From Flavobacterium cupriresistens (GTDB lineage: Bacteria; Bacteroidota; Bacteroidia; Flavobacteriales; Flavobacteriaceae): a DNA stretch of 64,000 nucleotides. The DNA lies in NCBI RefSeq assembly GCF_020911925.1, contig NZ_CP087134.1, positions 62,001 to 126,000 on the forward strand, in the 5' to 3' direction. Made by a program: the position numbers and the translations under genes. Positions within the stretch are counted from its first letter, which is position 1. Each line of letters begins with the position of its first letter. Of this stretch, positions 1 through 7,684 are shown in pieces. The notes under the pieces are model-generated. The model was not told the DNA's origin, searched no databases, and was given only the letters and a program-made list of their open reading frames with translations.

Positions 1-7
1 AACAGAA

Positions 8-961
8 ATGAAAAAATATACAAATACAGGAAGTAAAGATACTCGTTCGGGTTTTGGAGCGGGAATGACAGAATTAGGTCAGAAAAACGAAAATGTTGTG
101 GCATTATGTGCCGATTTAATTGGATCATTAAAATTTGATGATTTCAAGAAAAATCACCCGGAGCGTTTTTTCCAAATTGGTATCGCAGAAGCGAATATGA
201 TTGGAATCGCAGCTGGTTTAACCATTGGAGGAAAAATTCCATTCACAGGAACTTTCGCCAATTTCTCAACAGGAAGAGTTTACGATCAAATTCGTCAATC
301 TGTTGCTTACTCTGATAAAAATGTAAAAATCTGTGCTTCTCACGCTGGTTTAACACTTGGTGAAGATGGAGCAACACACCAAATCCTTGAAGATATCGGT
401 TTAATGAAAATGTTACCGGGAATGACTGTAATTAACACTTGTGATTACAATCAGACTAAAGCTGCCACTCTTGCATTAGCAGACCACCATGGTCCCGCTT
501 ATTTACGTTTTGGACGTCCTGTAGTAGCTAACTTTACTCCTGCTGATGAGCCTTTCGTAATTGGAAAAGCTATTTTATTAAACGAAGGTTCTGATGTTAC
601 CATTGTAGCTACCGGACATTTAGTTTGGGAAGCTCTTATCGCTGCTGAAGCTTTAGAAGCAAAAGGAATTTCTGCTGAAGTAATCAACATTCACACAATT
701 AAACCACTTGACGAAGAAGCTATTCTAAAATCATTGGCCAAAACAAAATGTGTGGTAACTGCAGAAGAGCACAACATCCTTGGAGGATTAGGAGAAAGTG
801 TTTCCAGAGTACTTGCTTTAAACAATCCAGCTCCACAAGAATTTGTAGCTGTAAACGATAGTTTTGGTGAATCCGGAACTCCGGAACAATTGATGGAGAA
901 ATACAAACTAAACAATCAAGCGATTGTTGAAGCTGTAGAAAGAGTTATCAAAAGAAAATAA
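8..961 (+). CDS. Transketolase, C-terminal half (separate subunit)
   Basis: The 317-residue protein corresponds to the pyrimidine-binding and C-terminal domains of transketolase (pentose phosphate pathway, thiamine-diphosphate dependent, cytosolic). Visible family marks are GIAEANM near residue 57, which carries the Glu that activates the thiamine ring, the LGEDGATHQ segment near residue 118, and a C-terminal domain with TAEEHNILGGLG. It lacks the N-terminal diphosphate-binding domain. Flavobacteria often encode transketolase as two adjacent genes, so the N-terminal partner is expected just left of the window. This is inferred, because only 7 bases precede the start. A strong hairpin terminator follows. 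Confidence 0.93.
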   Translation: MKKYTNTGSKDTRSGFGAGMTELGQKNENVVALCADLIGSLKFDDFKKNHPERFFQIGIAEANMIGIAAGLTIGGKIPFTGTFANFSTGRVYDQIRQSVAYSDKNVKICASHAGLTLGEDGATHQILEDIGLMKMLPGMTVINTCDYNQTKAATLALADHHGPAYLRFGRPVVANFTPADEPFVIGKAILLNEGSDVTIVATGHLVWEALIAAEALEAKGISAEVINIHTIKPLDEEAILKSLAKTKCVVTAEEHNILGGLGESVSRVLALNNPAPQEFVAVNDSFGESGTPEQLMEKYKLNNQAIVEAVERVIKRK

Positions 962-982
962 TTTTAGATTTTCTTCTTTATA

Positions 983-1018
983 CAAAAAAAACCTCGAAAG
1001 TGATTTCGAGGTTTTTTG
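983..1018. terminator. Bidirectional rho-independent terminator
   Basis: A 9-bp stem (ACCTCGAAA paired with TTTCGAGGT, tetraloop-sized loop) is flanked by an A-run on the left and a T-run on the right. It can terminate both the transketolase transcript and the convergent lipoprotein transcript. Confidence 0.85.
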
Positions 1019-1035
1019 TATCTATTTAATAAAGA

Positions 1036-1986
1036 TTAATACCATGAAACATCAACAGGCATTGGGTGCTCTACTACTGTACAAGTAATTGAACCAGAAA
1101 TAGCAAAATTCCAATGTGGATTAGCTAAAGGAACTACAAACTGCCACTCTGCTAATAGATAAGTTTGCGAACCCGTCACCTCTGTGGTAGGAATATTTGA
1201 CTTTAAAGACCAAACATAACGTCCAGATACTTGTTCACAAGCCGCACAATGAAAATTAGTGGTCAAAGTTCGTGCATTAAAATTCTCTTTCCACGTACAT
1301 CTTAAACTAGAGCATGACCTGTACTGCATCGTAGATCTTAAATACATCTTACTCGTTTGCACACCGCCATTAAAATAAATAGTTTCATTAAATATATCAA
1401 CAACATGTCTATGTCTGGTACCATAAACCCCCATTTCCGCGCTGATAAATGTTTTTGACATATTTTCATTTGGAATAAGACCTTTACCTGTTATTTTTTT
1501 ACCCGGATCAGACATCCCTAATAACTGCCCGTAAACTTCTAACTTATCCTTAACACCGATAAGCTCTCTTGAACTTTTATTAACTTCACTTTCCTGCAGT
1601 AAATAAAAGCTACGCTCATTAAGCCATAATGTTTTACCTCCAATTTTCACTTTCGATTCTGCATTTAAAATCGATTTTAACGCGTCTGAATAAATCAATC
1701 TTGCTTGAGGTATCACATCTTCCTGCATCGCTAGTGAATCACTTGAAGTATTCAATAATGCTATCACTTTTTTATCAGAAATCCAATTTTGAAGTTGCTC
1801 TTTATTTAACGTTGACAACTCAGAATACTCTTTGACAAAAGACTTTTCATTCTTAAACGATAACACTTTACCCTCTAAAATCGGCGCCGAAGTCTCTACC
1901 GACGAGACAACTTCCTGATTCCCACGATCCTCACTACTACACGATAAAACTGTAGCTGCCAAAAATAATACAATTAACTTTTTCAT
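1036..1986 (-). CDS. Hypothetical lipoprotein
   Basis: I do not recognise the family. The 316-residue product opens with a lipoprotein signal peptide (MKKLIVLFLAATVLSC, lipidated Cys at 16), followed by a Ser/Glu-rich linker. The C-terminal third contains several Cys residues (SCSS, LRC, HCAAC, ITC) and many Trp/Tyr, suggesting a disulfide-stabilised beta-rich domain in the periplasm or at the cell surface. It stands alone between two terminators, with an AT-rich 260-base spacer upstream. The gene is expressed convergently to the transketolase gene. The lipoprotein call is firm; the role is unknown. Confidence 0.8.
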   Translation of the reverse strand: MKKLIVLFLAATVLSCSSEDRGNQEVVSSVETSAPILEGKVLSFKNEKSFVKEYSELSTLNKEQLQNWISDKKVIALLNTSSDSLAMQEDVIPQARLIYSDALKSILNAESKVKIGGKTLWLNERSFYLLQESEVNKSSRELIGVKDKLEVYGQLLGMSDPGKKITGKGLIPNENMSKTFISAEMGVYGTRHRHVVDIFNETIYFNGGVQTSKMYLRSTMQYRSCSSLRCTWKENFNARTLTTNFHCAACEQVSGRYVWSLKSNIPTTEVTGSQTYLLAEWQFVVPLANPHWNFAISGSITCTVVEHPMPVDVSWY

Positions 1987-2197
1987 AATTTATATATTTT
2001 AATTATTTATCTTACAAAAATAAACAATAATGAAAGTCATTACTTACGTAAACCCGTAAACAAGCCAAATACCTTTTAATCAAAAACCAAACAACCCTAA
2101 TAGTCAATTGGTTGAAATTTAAAATTAAATCAATTTTAACATATCAAATCACCTATCATTAAAATCAAGCAGAAGCAACAGCCAATATTTCACAAAC

Positions 2198-2228
2198 AAA
2201 AAACCCCGAAATCACTTTCGGGGTTTTA
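2198..2228. terminator. Rho-independent terminator
   Basis: AAAACCCCGAAA and TTTCGGGGTTTT form a 12-bp stem with a 4-base loop just beyond the stop of the FKBP-like gene on the minus strand. The flanking A/T runs could act in either direction. Confidence 0.85.
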
Positions 2229-2247
2229 CTAGTATTTAAAAACTTTA

Positions 2248-3393
2248 TTAATTTTTGTAAGGATACGTATTATCTAAATGAATCCTTTTTCTTCCTATTG
2301 CTTTATAGTCCTCATCAACAAATTTTTTTGGATTTGCGGCAGACTCCGGCTTACTAGGATCAGTAAGCGCTCCAGTTGGCTTTCTAGGAATAGCCCAAAG
2401 TTCCGTTTCATCTACATTTAGTGTATTAGGATTATCTGCAACCGGATCGAAAGGATAATACTTACTTACTCCATAGTTAACCTCAACACCGTTCTCTACA
2501 ACTTTACCCACCTTACCCGCAGGCTTTGTAATTTCCAGAAATGTAGTATAACCATCCCCGTCATCATCAACGTCAATAAAATCAGCCAAACCATCACCGT
2601 CAGTATCATCAATCAAATTAGCAGGAGGCTTCGGATATTTTGTTGTGTTTCTGAAATCATACAGATAACCGTCTCCATTTAAATCCTCTTGATAATCAAA
2701 AACACCATCAAAATCATGGTCCAATCTTTGAAGACCTAATAATTTAAAGCTAAAAACTACACAAGAGTAAGCAGGAATATCGGTCTGACCCGAACCATAA
2801 AACCCTAATCCGGAAGGCAAAAACATCACACCTGCCCCGAAATTATCATAAGTTATCACGCCACTACCGTCTGTTGCCATTGTAGCTGTCCCCACCTTAA
2901 ACTGAGGCAAAATCTCCGGCCAACCTTCTATTACAGGCTGCGCTATATAAGGTTCTAAACTAAAATCTCTAGGTAAACCATAAGAGGTATCAAAAACTTT
3001 ATTATTTAATGTATTCCCCGAATATGCCGCAGAAATTTTATCATAATTACAAGGAGCAGCACCTGTACCTTTTCTTAAAGACAAATAATAAACGGTATAA
3101 TAAACATCATTACTGTAAACCACTCTATTTTGTAAAGGATATACGGTCTGATCCCAAATAGAAACTTGCGCTCCTCCTACCGGAATTTTTTCTATTTCAA
3201 TATCAAAATTAGCGCTGACGCTTTTAATATAATTGCTCTTTAAATATTTCATAATCGAATCACTGTCAGCCTTGTACTGCTCCTTGTAATCTCTTAAAGG
3301 AACCGTTTCTACATCATCGTCATCATTTTTATTACACGAAACGATAGCAATACCGGCAAGTAATAAAATAAAATAATATTTAAATTTATTCAT
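2248..3393 (-). CDS. FKBP-type peptidyl-prolyl isomerase-like lipoprotein with calcium-binding repeats
   Basis: The lipoprotein signal ends at Cys20 and is followed by NKNDDDD. This acidic run resembles the flavobacterial export signal that sends lipoproteins to the cell surface. Residues about 100-220 look like a diverged FKBP fold (FLPSGLGFYGSG and IPAYSCVVFSFKLL match the family's hairpin and last strand). Residues about 225-285 carry thrombospondin-type-3-like calcium motifs (DHDFDG, DLNGDG, DTDGDG, DDDGDG). The family assists protein folding, so a surface or periplasmic foldase stabilised by calcium is plausible. Whether the active site is intact cannot be judged by eye. The gene is monocistronic. 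Confidence 0.75.
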   Translation of the reverse strand: MNKFKYYFILLLAGIAIVSCNKNDDDDVETVPLRDYKEQYKADSDSIMKYLKSNYIKSVSANFDIEIEKIPVGGAQVSIWDQTVYPLQNRVVYSNDVYYTVYYLSLRKGTGAAPCNYDKISAAYSGNTLNNKVFDTSYGLPRDFSLEPYIAQPVIEGWPEILPQFKVGTATMATDGSGVITYDNFGAGVMFLPSGLGFYGSGQTDIPAYSCVVFSFKLLGLQRLDHDFDGVFDYQEDLNGDGYLYDFRNTTKYPKPPANLIDDTDGDGLADFIDVDDDGDGYTTFLEITKPAGKVGKVVENGVEVNYGVSKYYPFDPVADNPNTLNVDETELWAIPRKPTGALTDPSKPESAANPKKFVDEDYKAIGRKRIHLDNTYPYKN

Positions 3394-3472
3394 TATTCTT
3401 ATATTTTTAGGTGCGCAAGATACAATATTGATTTATTTTTGTAAAGATTTTAACTTCTATTTTAGAAAAATT

Positions 3473-3862
3473 ATGAGAATAGATAAATACCTGTGGTGCG
3501 TACGCTATTACAAGACCCGAAATATGGTTACCGAAGCCTGTAAAAAGAACCACATCACTGTAAATGGGCAGGTTGCGAAACCATCAAAAGAGGTTTTCCC
3601 GACCGACAGGATTACCTTTAGAAAAGATCAGATTACGCAAATCATAACCGTACTTGACATACCGGAAAGTCGTGTTGGAGCAAAACTTGTTGACATCTAT
3701 CGCAAAAACGAAACACCAGCCGAAGCTTATGCTCACCTGGAGTTGCTAAAACTTTCTAAAGAACACTATCGCAAAAGTGGAACCGGAAGACCCACCAAAA
3801 AGGACCGTAGAGATATTGATGAGTATGGTAATGAGATATTTGATGAGGAGGAAGGAGATTGA
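3473..3862 (+). CDS. RNA-binding S4 domain protein (Hsp15/HslR-like)
   Basis: The product is about 129 residues starting at MRIDKYLWCVRYYKTR, the typical first line of an S4 domain protein of the Hsp15 type. Hsp15 binds stalled 50S subunits that carry peptidyl-tRNA. The S4 core covers residues 1-60 and is followed by a basic/acidic tail (GTGRPTKKDRRDIDEYG). An upstream in-frame start exists at 3428, but it would add 15 residues not expected in the family, so the ATG at 3473 is preferred. The gene is alone between two spacers with AATTCCAAATTCCAA repeats. Confidence 0.85.
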   Translation: MRIDKYLWCVRYYKTRNMVTEACKKNHITVNGQVAKPSKEVFPTDRITFRKDQITQIITVLDIPESRVGAKLVDIYRKNETPAEAYAHLELLKLSKEHYRKSGTGRPTKKDRRDIDEYGNEIFDEEEGD

Positions 3863-4012
3863 AATTCCAAAACTTGAAATTCCAAATTCCAACCATTCAA
3901 ACAAACTCTATTACTAGGAACTATAAATTGTTTCAAAAAGAGTTCCAAGTAAACACAAATCCGAGCCCAAACAGTTGGAATTTGGAATTTTTAAAACTTG
4001 GAATTTAACACC
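3860..4012. repeat. Inverted AATTCCAA-type intergenic repeats
   Basis: The spacer holds several copies of AATTCCAAA (3861-3892) and, facing them, GGAATTTGGAATTTTT and TTGGAATTT (3977-4007). This gives a loose inverted repeat between the S4 gene and the next gene. The same word recurs in other spacers of this window. Confidence 0.6.
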
Positions 4013-4043
4013 CTAAATATGTATTTTAGCAAAAAAATAAATC

Positions 4044-4544
4044 ATGAACAAGAACATCATCTTAACGAATCAGGAAATCGAACATAAAATAAAACGTATC
4101 GCTTATCAAATTTACGAGACTTTTGTTGACGAAGACGAAGTTGTGATAGCCGGAATCGCCTCTAATGGATCTGTTTTTGCTCAAAAACTGGCAGTAGCTT
4201 TAGGCAACATCTCAAATCTGAAAGTCTCTCTTTGCGAAGTTAAAGTTGACAAACAAAATCCGCAGTCACCCATACAAACTTCTTTACCGGCCAGCGAATA
4301 CGCTAACAAAGGATTAGTCCTTGTTGATGATGTCTTAAATTCCGGTACTACTTTAATATACGCAGTTCGTCATTTCTTAGACGTTCCGCTTAAGAAATTC
4401 AAAACTGCAGTACTTGTAGACCGAAATCATAAAAAATACCCCGTGAAAGCTGATTTCAAAGGAATCTCTCTTTCCACCTCTTTATTAGAGCATGTTCAGG
4501 TTGTTTTCGACGAAAATGGCGGTGATTATGCCTTCTTAAGCTAG
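4044..4544 (+). CDS. Phosphoribosyltransferase family protein (PyrR-like)
   Basis: The 166-residue type I phosphoribosyltransferase has its PRPP-binding signature LVLVDDVLNSGTT at about residues 90-102. The hood region near the N-terminus resembles PyrR, the bifunctional pyrimidine regulator/uracil phosphoribosyltransferase. No pyrimidine gene and no PyrR-binding leader is adjacent, so substrate and regulatory role are open. The reaction class (transfer of a base to PRPP in the cytosol) is well supported. The last 9 bases overlap the 3' end of the convergent shikimate kinase gene, so there is no room for a terminator between them. Confidence 0.85.
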   Translation: MNKNIILTNQEIEHKIKRIAYQIYETFVDEDEVVIAGIASNGSVFAQKLAVALGNISNLKVSLCEVKVDKQNPQSPIQTSLPASEYANKGLVLVDDVLNSGTTLIYAVRHFLDVPLKKFKTAVLVDRNHKKYPVKADFKGISLSTSLLEHVQVVFDENGGDYAFLS

Positions 4545-5054
4545 TATCGCTATAATATCCTGAACCGTTTCTTCGACTGATTTGCCATCAACCGTGACTT
4601 TATGTTGTGCCTGGTTGTAATAAAAGCTTCGGTCGAATAAATGTTTCGCAATAAACTCTCTCATTTCTTCTTCATTCATATCAGCAATCAAGGGACGCTT
4701 GCTCTTATTATGAACTAACCTATTATATAATGTCTCTATGGAGGCTTTTAAATAAATTGAAGTAACACCATCGTTCTTCAATAATTCATGGTTATTTGCA
4801 TAACATGGCGTTCCTCCACCCAAACCAATTATACTATTTTCTGAAGATTGAAGCAATTCGACAAAAATTTCGTGCTCTAATTTTCTAAAATAGATCTCCC
4901 CATGTTGTTCAAAAATTTCATTTATTGATAAATTGACTCTATTTTCGATACATTTATCCAAATCCAAAAACGGAATATTTGTAATTTTCGACAAATTTTG
5001 GGCAATTGTTGACTTTCCGCACCCCATATAACCTAATAACACAATTTTTTTCAT
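4536..5054 (-). CDS. aroK: Shikimate kinase
   Basis: The enzyme phosphorylates shikimate at the 3-hydroxyl with ATP in the chorismate/aromatic amino acid pathway. The 172-residue product has a P-loop (GYMGCGKST, residues 8-16), a substrate-binding Asp in FLDLDKCIE (about 30-38), the shikimate loop GLGGGTPCY (about 77-85) and the lid region KSKRPL (about 117). Length is usual for the family. It overlaps tail-to-tail by 9 bases with the phosphoribosyltransferase gene. The AT-rich spacer upstream separates it from the tRNA cluster, which is transcribed the other way. Confidence 0.95.
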   Translation of the reverse strand: MKKIVLLGYMGCGKSTIAQNLSKITNIPFLDLDKCIENRVNLSINEIFEQHGEIYFRKLEHEIFVELLQSSENSIIGLGGGTPCYANNHELLKNDGVTSIYLKASIETLYNRLVHNKSKRPLIADMNEEEMREFIAKHLFDRSFYYNQAQHKVTVDGKSVEETVQDIIAILA

Positions 5055-5125
5055 ACTAATAAAACCTTATAAACTAAGACGTTGAGAATTTTTCTTAAAA
5101 AAAGACAAATTTATAATAAAAATGC

Positions 5126-5157
5126 TTGGAAACTTCGAAAATAACTCCTTATATTTG
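5126..5157 (+). promoter_or_regulatory. Bacteroidota-type promoter of the tRNA cluster
   Basis: TTG at 5126-5128 and TATATTTG at 5150-5157 are separated by 21 bases, matching the TTG/TAnnTTTG promoter form. It lies 23 bases ahead of the first tRNA gene. The surrounding sequence is nearly repeated at 6232-6263. Confidence 0.75.
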
Positions 5158-5180
5158 CACCCGCATTCAAGGAATTAAAT

Positions 5181-5253
5181 GACTCGATAGCTCAGTTGGT
5201 AGAGCACATCACTTTTAATGATGGGGTCCTGGGTTCGAGCCCCAGTCGGGTCA
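5181..5253 (+). tRNA. tRNA-Lys (TTT)
   Basis: A 73-base cloverleaf. The acceptor stem is GACTCGA/TCGGGTC, the D-arm GCTCAGTTGGTAGAGC, the anticodon stem CATCA/TGATG with loop CTTTTAA (anticodon TTT), and the T-arm CTGGG TTCGAGC CCCAG. No CCA is encoded, so it must be added post-transcriptionally. It is identical to the copies at 5294 and 6290. Confidence 0.97.
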
Positions 5254-5293
5254 CAAATTTTGTGATTAACAAATTAAATTCCTTGAAAGCAAT

Positions 5294-5366
5294 GACTCGA
5301 TAGCTCAGTTGGTAGAGCACATCACTTTTAATGATGGGGTCCTGGGTTCGAGCCCCAGTCGGGTCA
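5294..5366 (+). tRNA. tRNA-Lys (TTT), second copy
   Basis: Base-for-base the same 73-base cloverleaf as the copy 40 bases upstream, with anticodon TTT and no encoded CCA. It probably shares the upstream transcript and is followed directly by a hairpin plus T-run. Confidence 0.97.
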
Positions 5367-5403
5367 CAAAGGTCGAGTAATTCAATTACTTGACCTTTTT
5401 TTT
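5367..5403 (+). terminator. Terminator after the tRNA-Lys pair
   Basis: GGTCgAGTAATT pairs with AATTACTtGACC around a one-base loop and is followed by a run of T. The next gene, tRNA-Leu, begins at once after the T-run, so that gene depends on read-through or processing. Confidence 0.75.
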
Positions 5404-5404
5404 T

Positions 5405-5487
5405 GGCCACGTGGAGAAACGGTAGACTTGCCATCTTGAGGGGGTGGTGCTCGTAAGGGCGTGTGGGTTCAAATCCCACCGTGGTCA
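5405..5487 (+). tRNA. tRNA-Leu (GAG)
   Basis: An 83-base class II tRNA with a long variable arm. The acceptor stem is GGCCACG/CGTGGTC with a G-U pair, the anticodon stem CCATC/GGTGG encloses loop TTGAGGG (anticodon GAG), and the T-arm is GTGGG TTCAAAT CCCAC. No CCA is encoded. Confidence 0.95.
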
Positions 5488-5501
5488 CTTCATTAAATTA
5501 G

Positions 5502-5546
5502 AAAAAGCTAAACACTAACAATATTTTTGGTGTTTAGCTTTTTTTT
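5502..5546 (+). terminator. Terminator after tRNA-Leu
   Basis: AAAAGCTAAACAC pairs with GTGTTTAGCTTTT across a 15-base loop and runs into a T-tract. This is a typical intrinsic terminator for the tRNA transcript. Confidence 0.85.
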
Positions 5547-6231
5547 GTACTATTAAAAAACGAATAAGATGTAAAAGTTGTGTCGAGATGAAAAATCTCG
5601 CAAAGTCGCAAAGCCGCAAAGTTTAAAAAAAGGCCAGACACTTATAATTGCTTTTAGACAGAAAACAACATTATACTCCAAAATTATTTCCCTTCGCTTT
5701 TGCGAATTTAAAGCTGACAGGTTTTTGAAACCTGTCAGCTTTGGCTTCACTACCGTTTTTAACTGTAACGGATGCAAAGGAAAAACCAAAGATAATTTTA
5801 CATCTCTTATGTGATATAATTTCTTACTTTCCAAATACAATTCCACACTTATCGTTTTTAAACCATATAAGCAATATAAGCTCTTTAAAGTGTAAGCGCT
5901 TAAAATGACATGAACTTATATTACTTATATGGTTTAATCTTTTTTATTCCTTTTTCTAAGTATGACTCATTTTAAAGCTAAATGATTTCAAAAAATAAGT
6001 TCTGAACTTATCTCTGGAATTTCATTTTTAAACTTTAAGATTGAAATCTTCGCTCATAAACTCCCGAGCTTACAAAGCTAATTCTCCTTAACCCTAGCAA
6101 ACAATAAGAATTAAACTACATCTGAACCTATCTTAAAATAAAAAAGCAAAAAAAATAAACCCCCAAACCACACGTTTTCAGAAAAATAAAAACAGATATA
6201 AAATAATATCAAATTAAGTACCCGCAAACAC
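5547..6231. repeat. Gene-free spacer with short palindromic repeats
   Basis: No credible gene. It holds a CGCAAAGTCGCAAAGCCGC word (5598-5618), the palindrome GCTGACAGG...CCTGTCAGC (5713-5740), and an inverted pair of an ATATAAG-rich element (AAACCATATAAGCAATATAAG near 5861 facing CTTATATTACTTATATGG near 5913). The rest is plain AT-rich DNA. Confidence 0.6.
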
Positions 6232-6263
6232 TTGGAAACTTCAATAAAAAGTCCTTATATTTG
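6232..6263 (+). promoter_or_regulatory. Promoter of the third tRNA-Lys gene
   Basis: TTG at 6232-6234, a 21-base spacer and TATATTTG at 6256-6263. The TTGGAAACTTC start, the TCCTTATATTTGCACCCGC end and the spacing match the promoter at 5126-5157, so promoter and tRNA were duplicated together. Confidence 0.75.
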
Positions 6264-6289
6264 CACCCGCGTTCAGAAAGCAAATGAAT

Positions 6290-6362
6290 GACTCGATAGC
6301 TCAGTTGGTAGAGCACATCACTTTTAATGATGGGGTCCTGGGTTCGAGCCCCAGTCGGGTCA
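6290..6362 (+). tRNA. tRNA-Lys (TTT), third copy
   Basis: Identical 73-base tRNA-Lys with anticodon TTT, about 0.9 kb downstream of the second copy, with its own duplicated promoter and a terminator hairpin like the one behind the second copy. Confidence 0.97.
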
Positions 6363-6364
6363 CA

Positions 6365-6402
6365 AAAGGTCAAGTAATTTATTTTACTTGACCTTTTTTT
6401 TA
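6365..6402 (+). terminator. Terminator after third tRNA-Lys
   Basis: AAAGGTCAAGTAA pairs with TTACTTGACCTTT and runs into a T-tract. It is closely related in sequence to the hairpin at 5367-5403. Confidence 0.85.
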
Positions 6403-7052
6403 TTTCTGGCATTTTGGAGAGACACTCTTACTATCAAAATCCCAAACCATAAAGAACAACTTTGCGACGACAGGAATCAAGTTCAGAAGTTGTGGAATAA
6501 TTTTTAGAAATTTCCTTTTGTTAGAAATAGCAGATCTTATACTTTTTTACCACAGCTTTTCAAGTCTCTAATTTCCCAACTTCTCGCTTTGATGATCTCG
6601 CAAAGACGCCAAGCCGCCAAGTTTTTTCTACTTTTTCATTAAAACTTTGCGATTTTGCGTCTTCGCGAGATTTTTACTTCCCCACAACTTTTGGATTTGA
6701 TCTTTTTTCGGCAAGTAGTCTAAAATGAACTTATATCACTTATATGATTTAAATACACTTTTACGGCTACATCAATACTATATAGTAAACTTTCACAACA
6801 AATACTGCCCAAGCTTGCCCATAAGCCTAACTTTTTATACTCGCAAATACCATTTTAGAAACCAAATCATAAAAAACACCACTCTAAAACAAACGGCAGA
6901 GAAACAGAACAGACTGTAAAACAGATCACACAAACTACACGCACAAAAAATTTTCATTTGCTAACCATAATTTTACAAAAGCACTTCTGTTACAAATAAA
7001 TCTTTCCTAAATTCGTTTCTAATTAATTAACCTACTAATCCCAAATTAGTTT
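6403..7052. repeat. Gene-free spacer with an inverted GCAAAGACGC repeat
   Basis: No convincing gene. Residues of repeats include TCTCGCAAAGACGCC at 6596-6610, facing TTTGCGTCTTCGCGAGA at 6655-6671 (an imperfect inverted pair), and a CTTATATCACTTATATGATTT element at 6728-6748 that recurs elsewhere. The final 100 bases are AT-rich leader for the TPR gene. A 64-codon open frame at 6725-6919 overlaps the repeat and looks spurious. Confidence 0.5.
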
Positions 7053-7553
7053 ATGAAACATTTATTTTTTCTATCATTTATGATGATTACGTTTTCGAGT
7101 TTTGCACAATCTGCAACCGGTTATTTTGACAAAGCCCTAAAGAAAGCAGAAGCCGGAAACACAAAAGGTGCCATTGCAGATTACACCAAAGCAATTAGTA
7201 TGAACTCCAAATTTGTTGAAGCTTACCAAAACAGAGGTGTTGCGAAACTAAAGTTGAATGACTTAAAAGGAGCTTCAGCCGATTTCAGTAAAACAATTGA
7301 TTTAGACAGCATGAATGCAGATGCCTTTACAGGCAGAGCCAATGTAAATTACAAATTACAAAATTATCAAGGCACTATAGAGGACTGCACTGCTTCTCTT
7401 GGTTTAAACCCTAAAGATTATATTGCCTACAACCTAAGAGGTTTGGCGTATAATAAAATTGGAGATAAAAAGAACTGCTGCAAAGATTTCTCAAAAGCAA
7501 TTGAGCTAGGCAGCCAAAGCGCTATAAAAAACAAAGCTACTTTTTGTAAATAG
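7053..7553 (+). CDS. Tetratricopeptide-repeat protein, exported
   Basis: The 166-residue protein has a Sec signal peptide (MKHLFFLSFMMITFSSFAQS) and three to four TPR motifs between residues 22 and 155, e.g. AIADYTKAISMNSKFVEAYQ and GASADFSKTIDLDSMNADAF. TPR arrays mediate protein-protein contacts, here presumably in the periplasm. It has two Cys in KNCCKDF near the end. It stands alone, with a hairpin terminator downstream. Partner unknown. Confidence 0.85.
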   Translation: MKHLFFLSFMMITFSSFAQSATGYFDKALKKAEAGNTKGAIADYTKAISMNSKFVEAYQNRGVAKLKLNDLKGASADFSKTIDLDSMNADAFTGRANVNYKLQNYQGTIEDCTASLGLNPKDYIAYNLRGLAYNKIGDKKNCCKDFSKAIELGSQSAIKNKATFCK

Positions 7554-7580
7554 TATCTAACAGCACTCTAACAATACATT

Positions 7581-7620
7581 AAGCAATCTGTGGTCATCAA
7601 GTACCGCAGATTGCTTTTTC
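7581..7620 (+). terminator. Terminator after the TPR gene
   Basis: AAGCAATCTG(T)GGT pairs with ACC(G)CAGATTGCTT and ends in a T-run. Confidence 0.85.
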
Positions 7621-7684
7621 ATTTTACAGGGCTCTTAATTTCATCTAAAAGTTATCCTTACATTTGTCCTCAAACAAAACAGCA

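Noticed and set aside
5192..5488. 98-codon minus-strand open frame over the tRNA genes (and a similar one at 6209-6412)
   Set aside because: They are antisense readings of tRNA-Lys and tRNA-Leu; the same peptide appears because the tRNA is repeated.
6725..6919. 64-codon plus-strand frame
   Set aside because: It begins within a dispersed repeat and has no domain, signal or promoter.
7664..7684. TTG start of the Kir channel
   Set aside because: The TTG is the last part of the TACATTTG promoter element; the ATG at 7685 is downstream of any transcript start.
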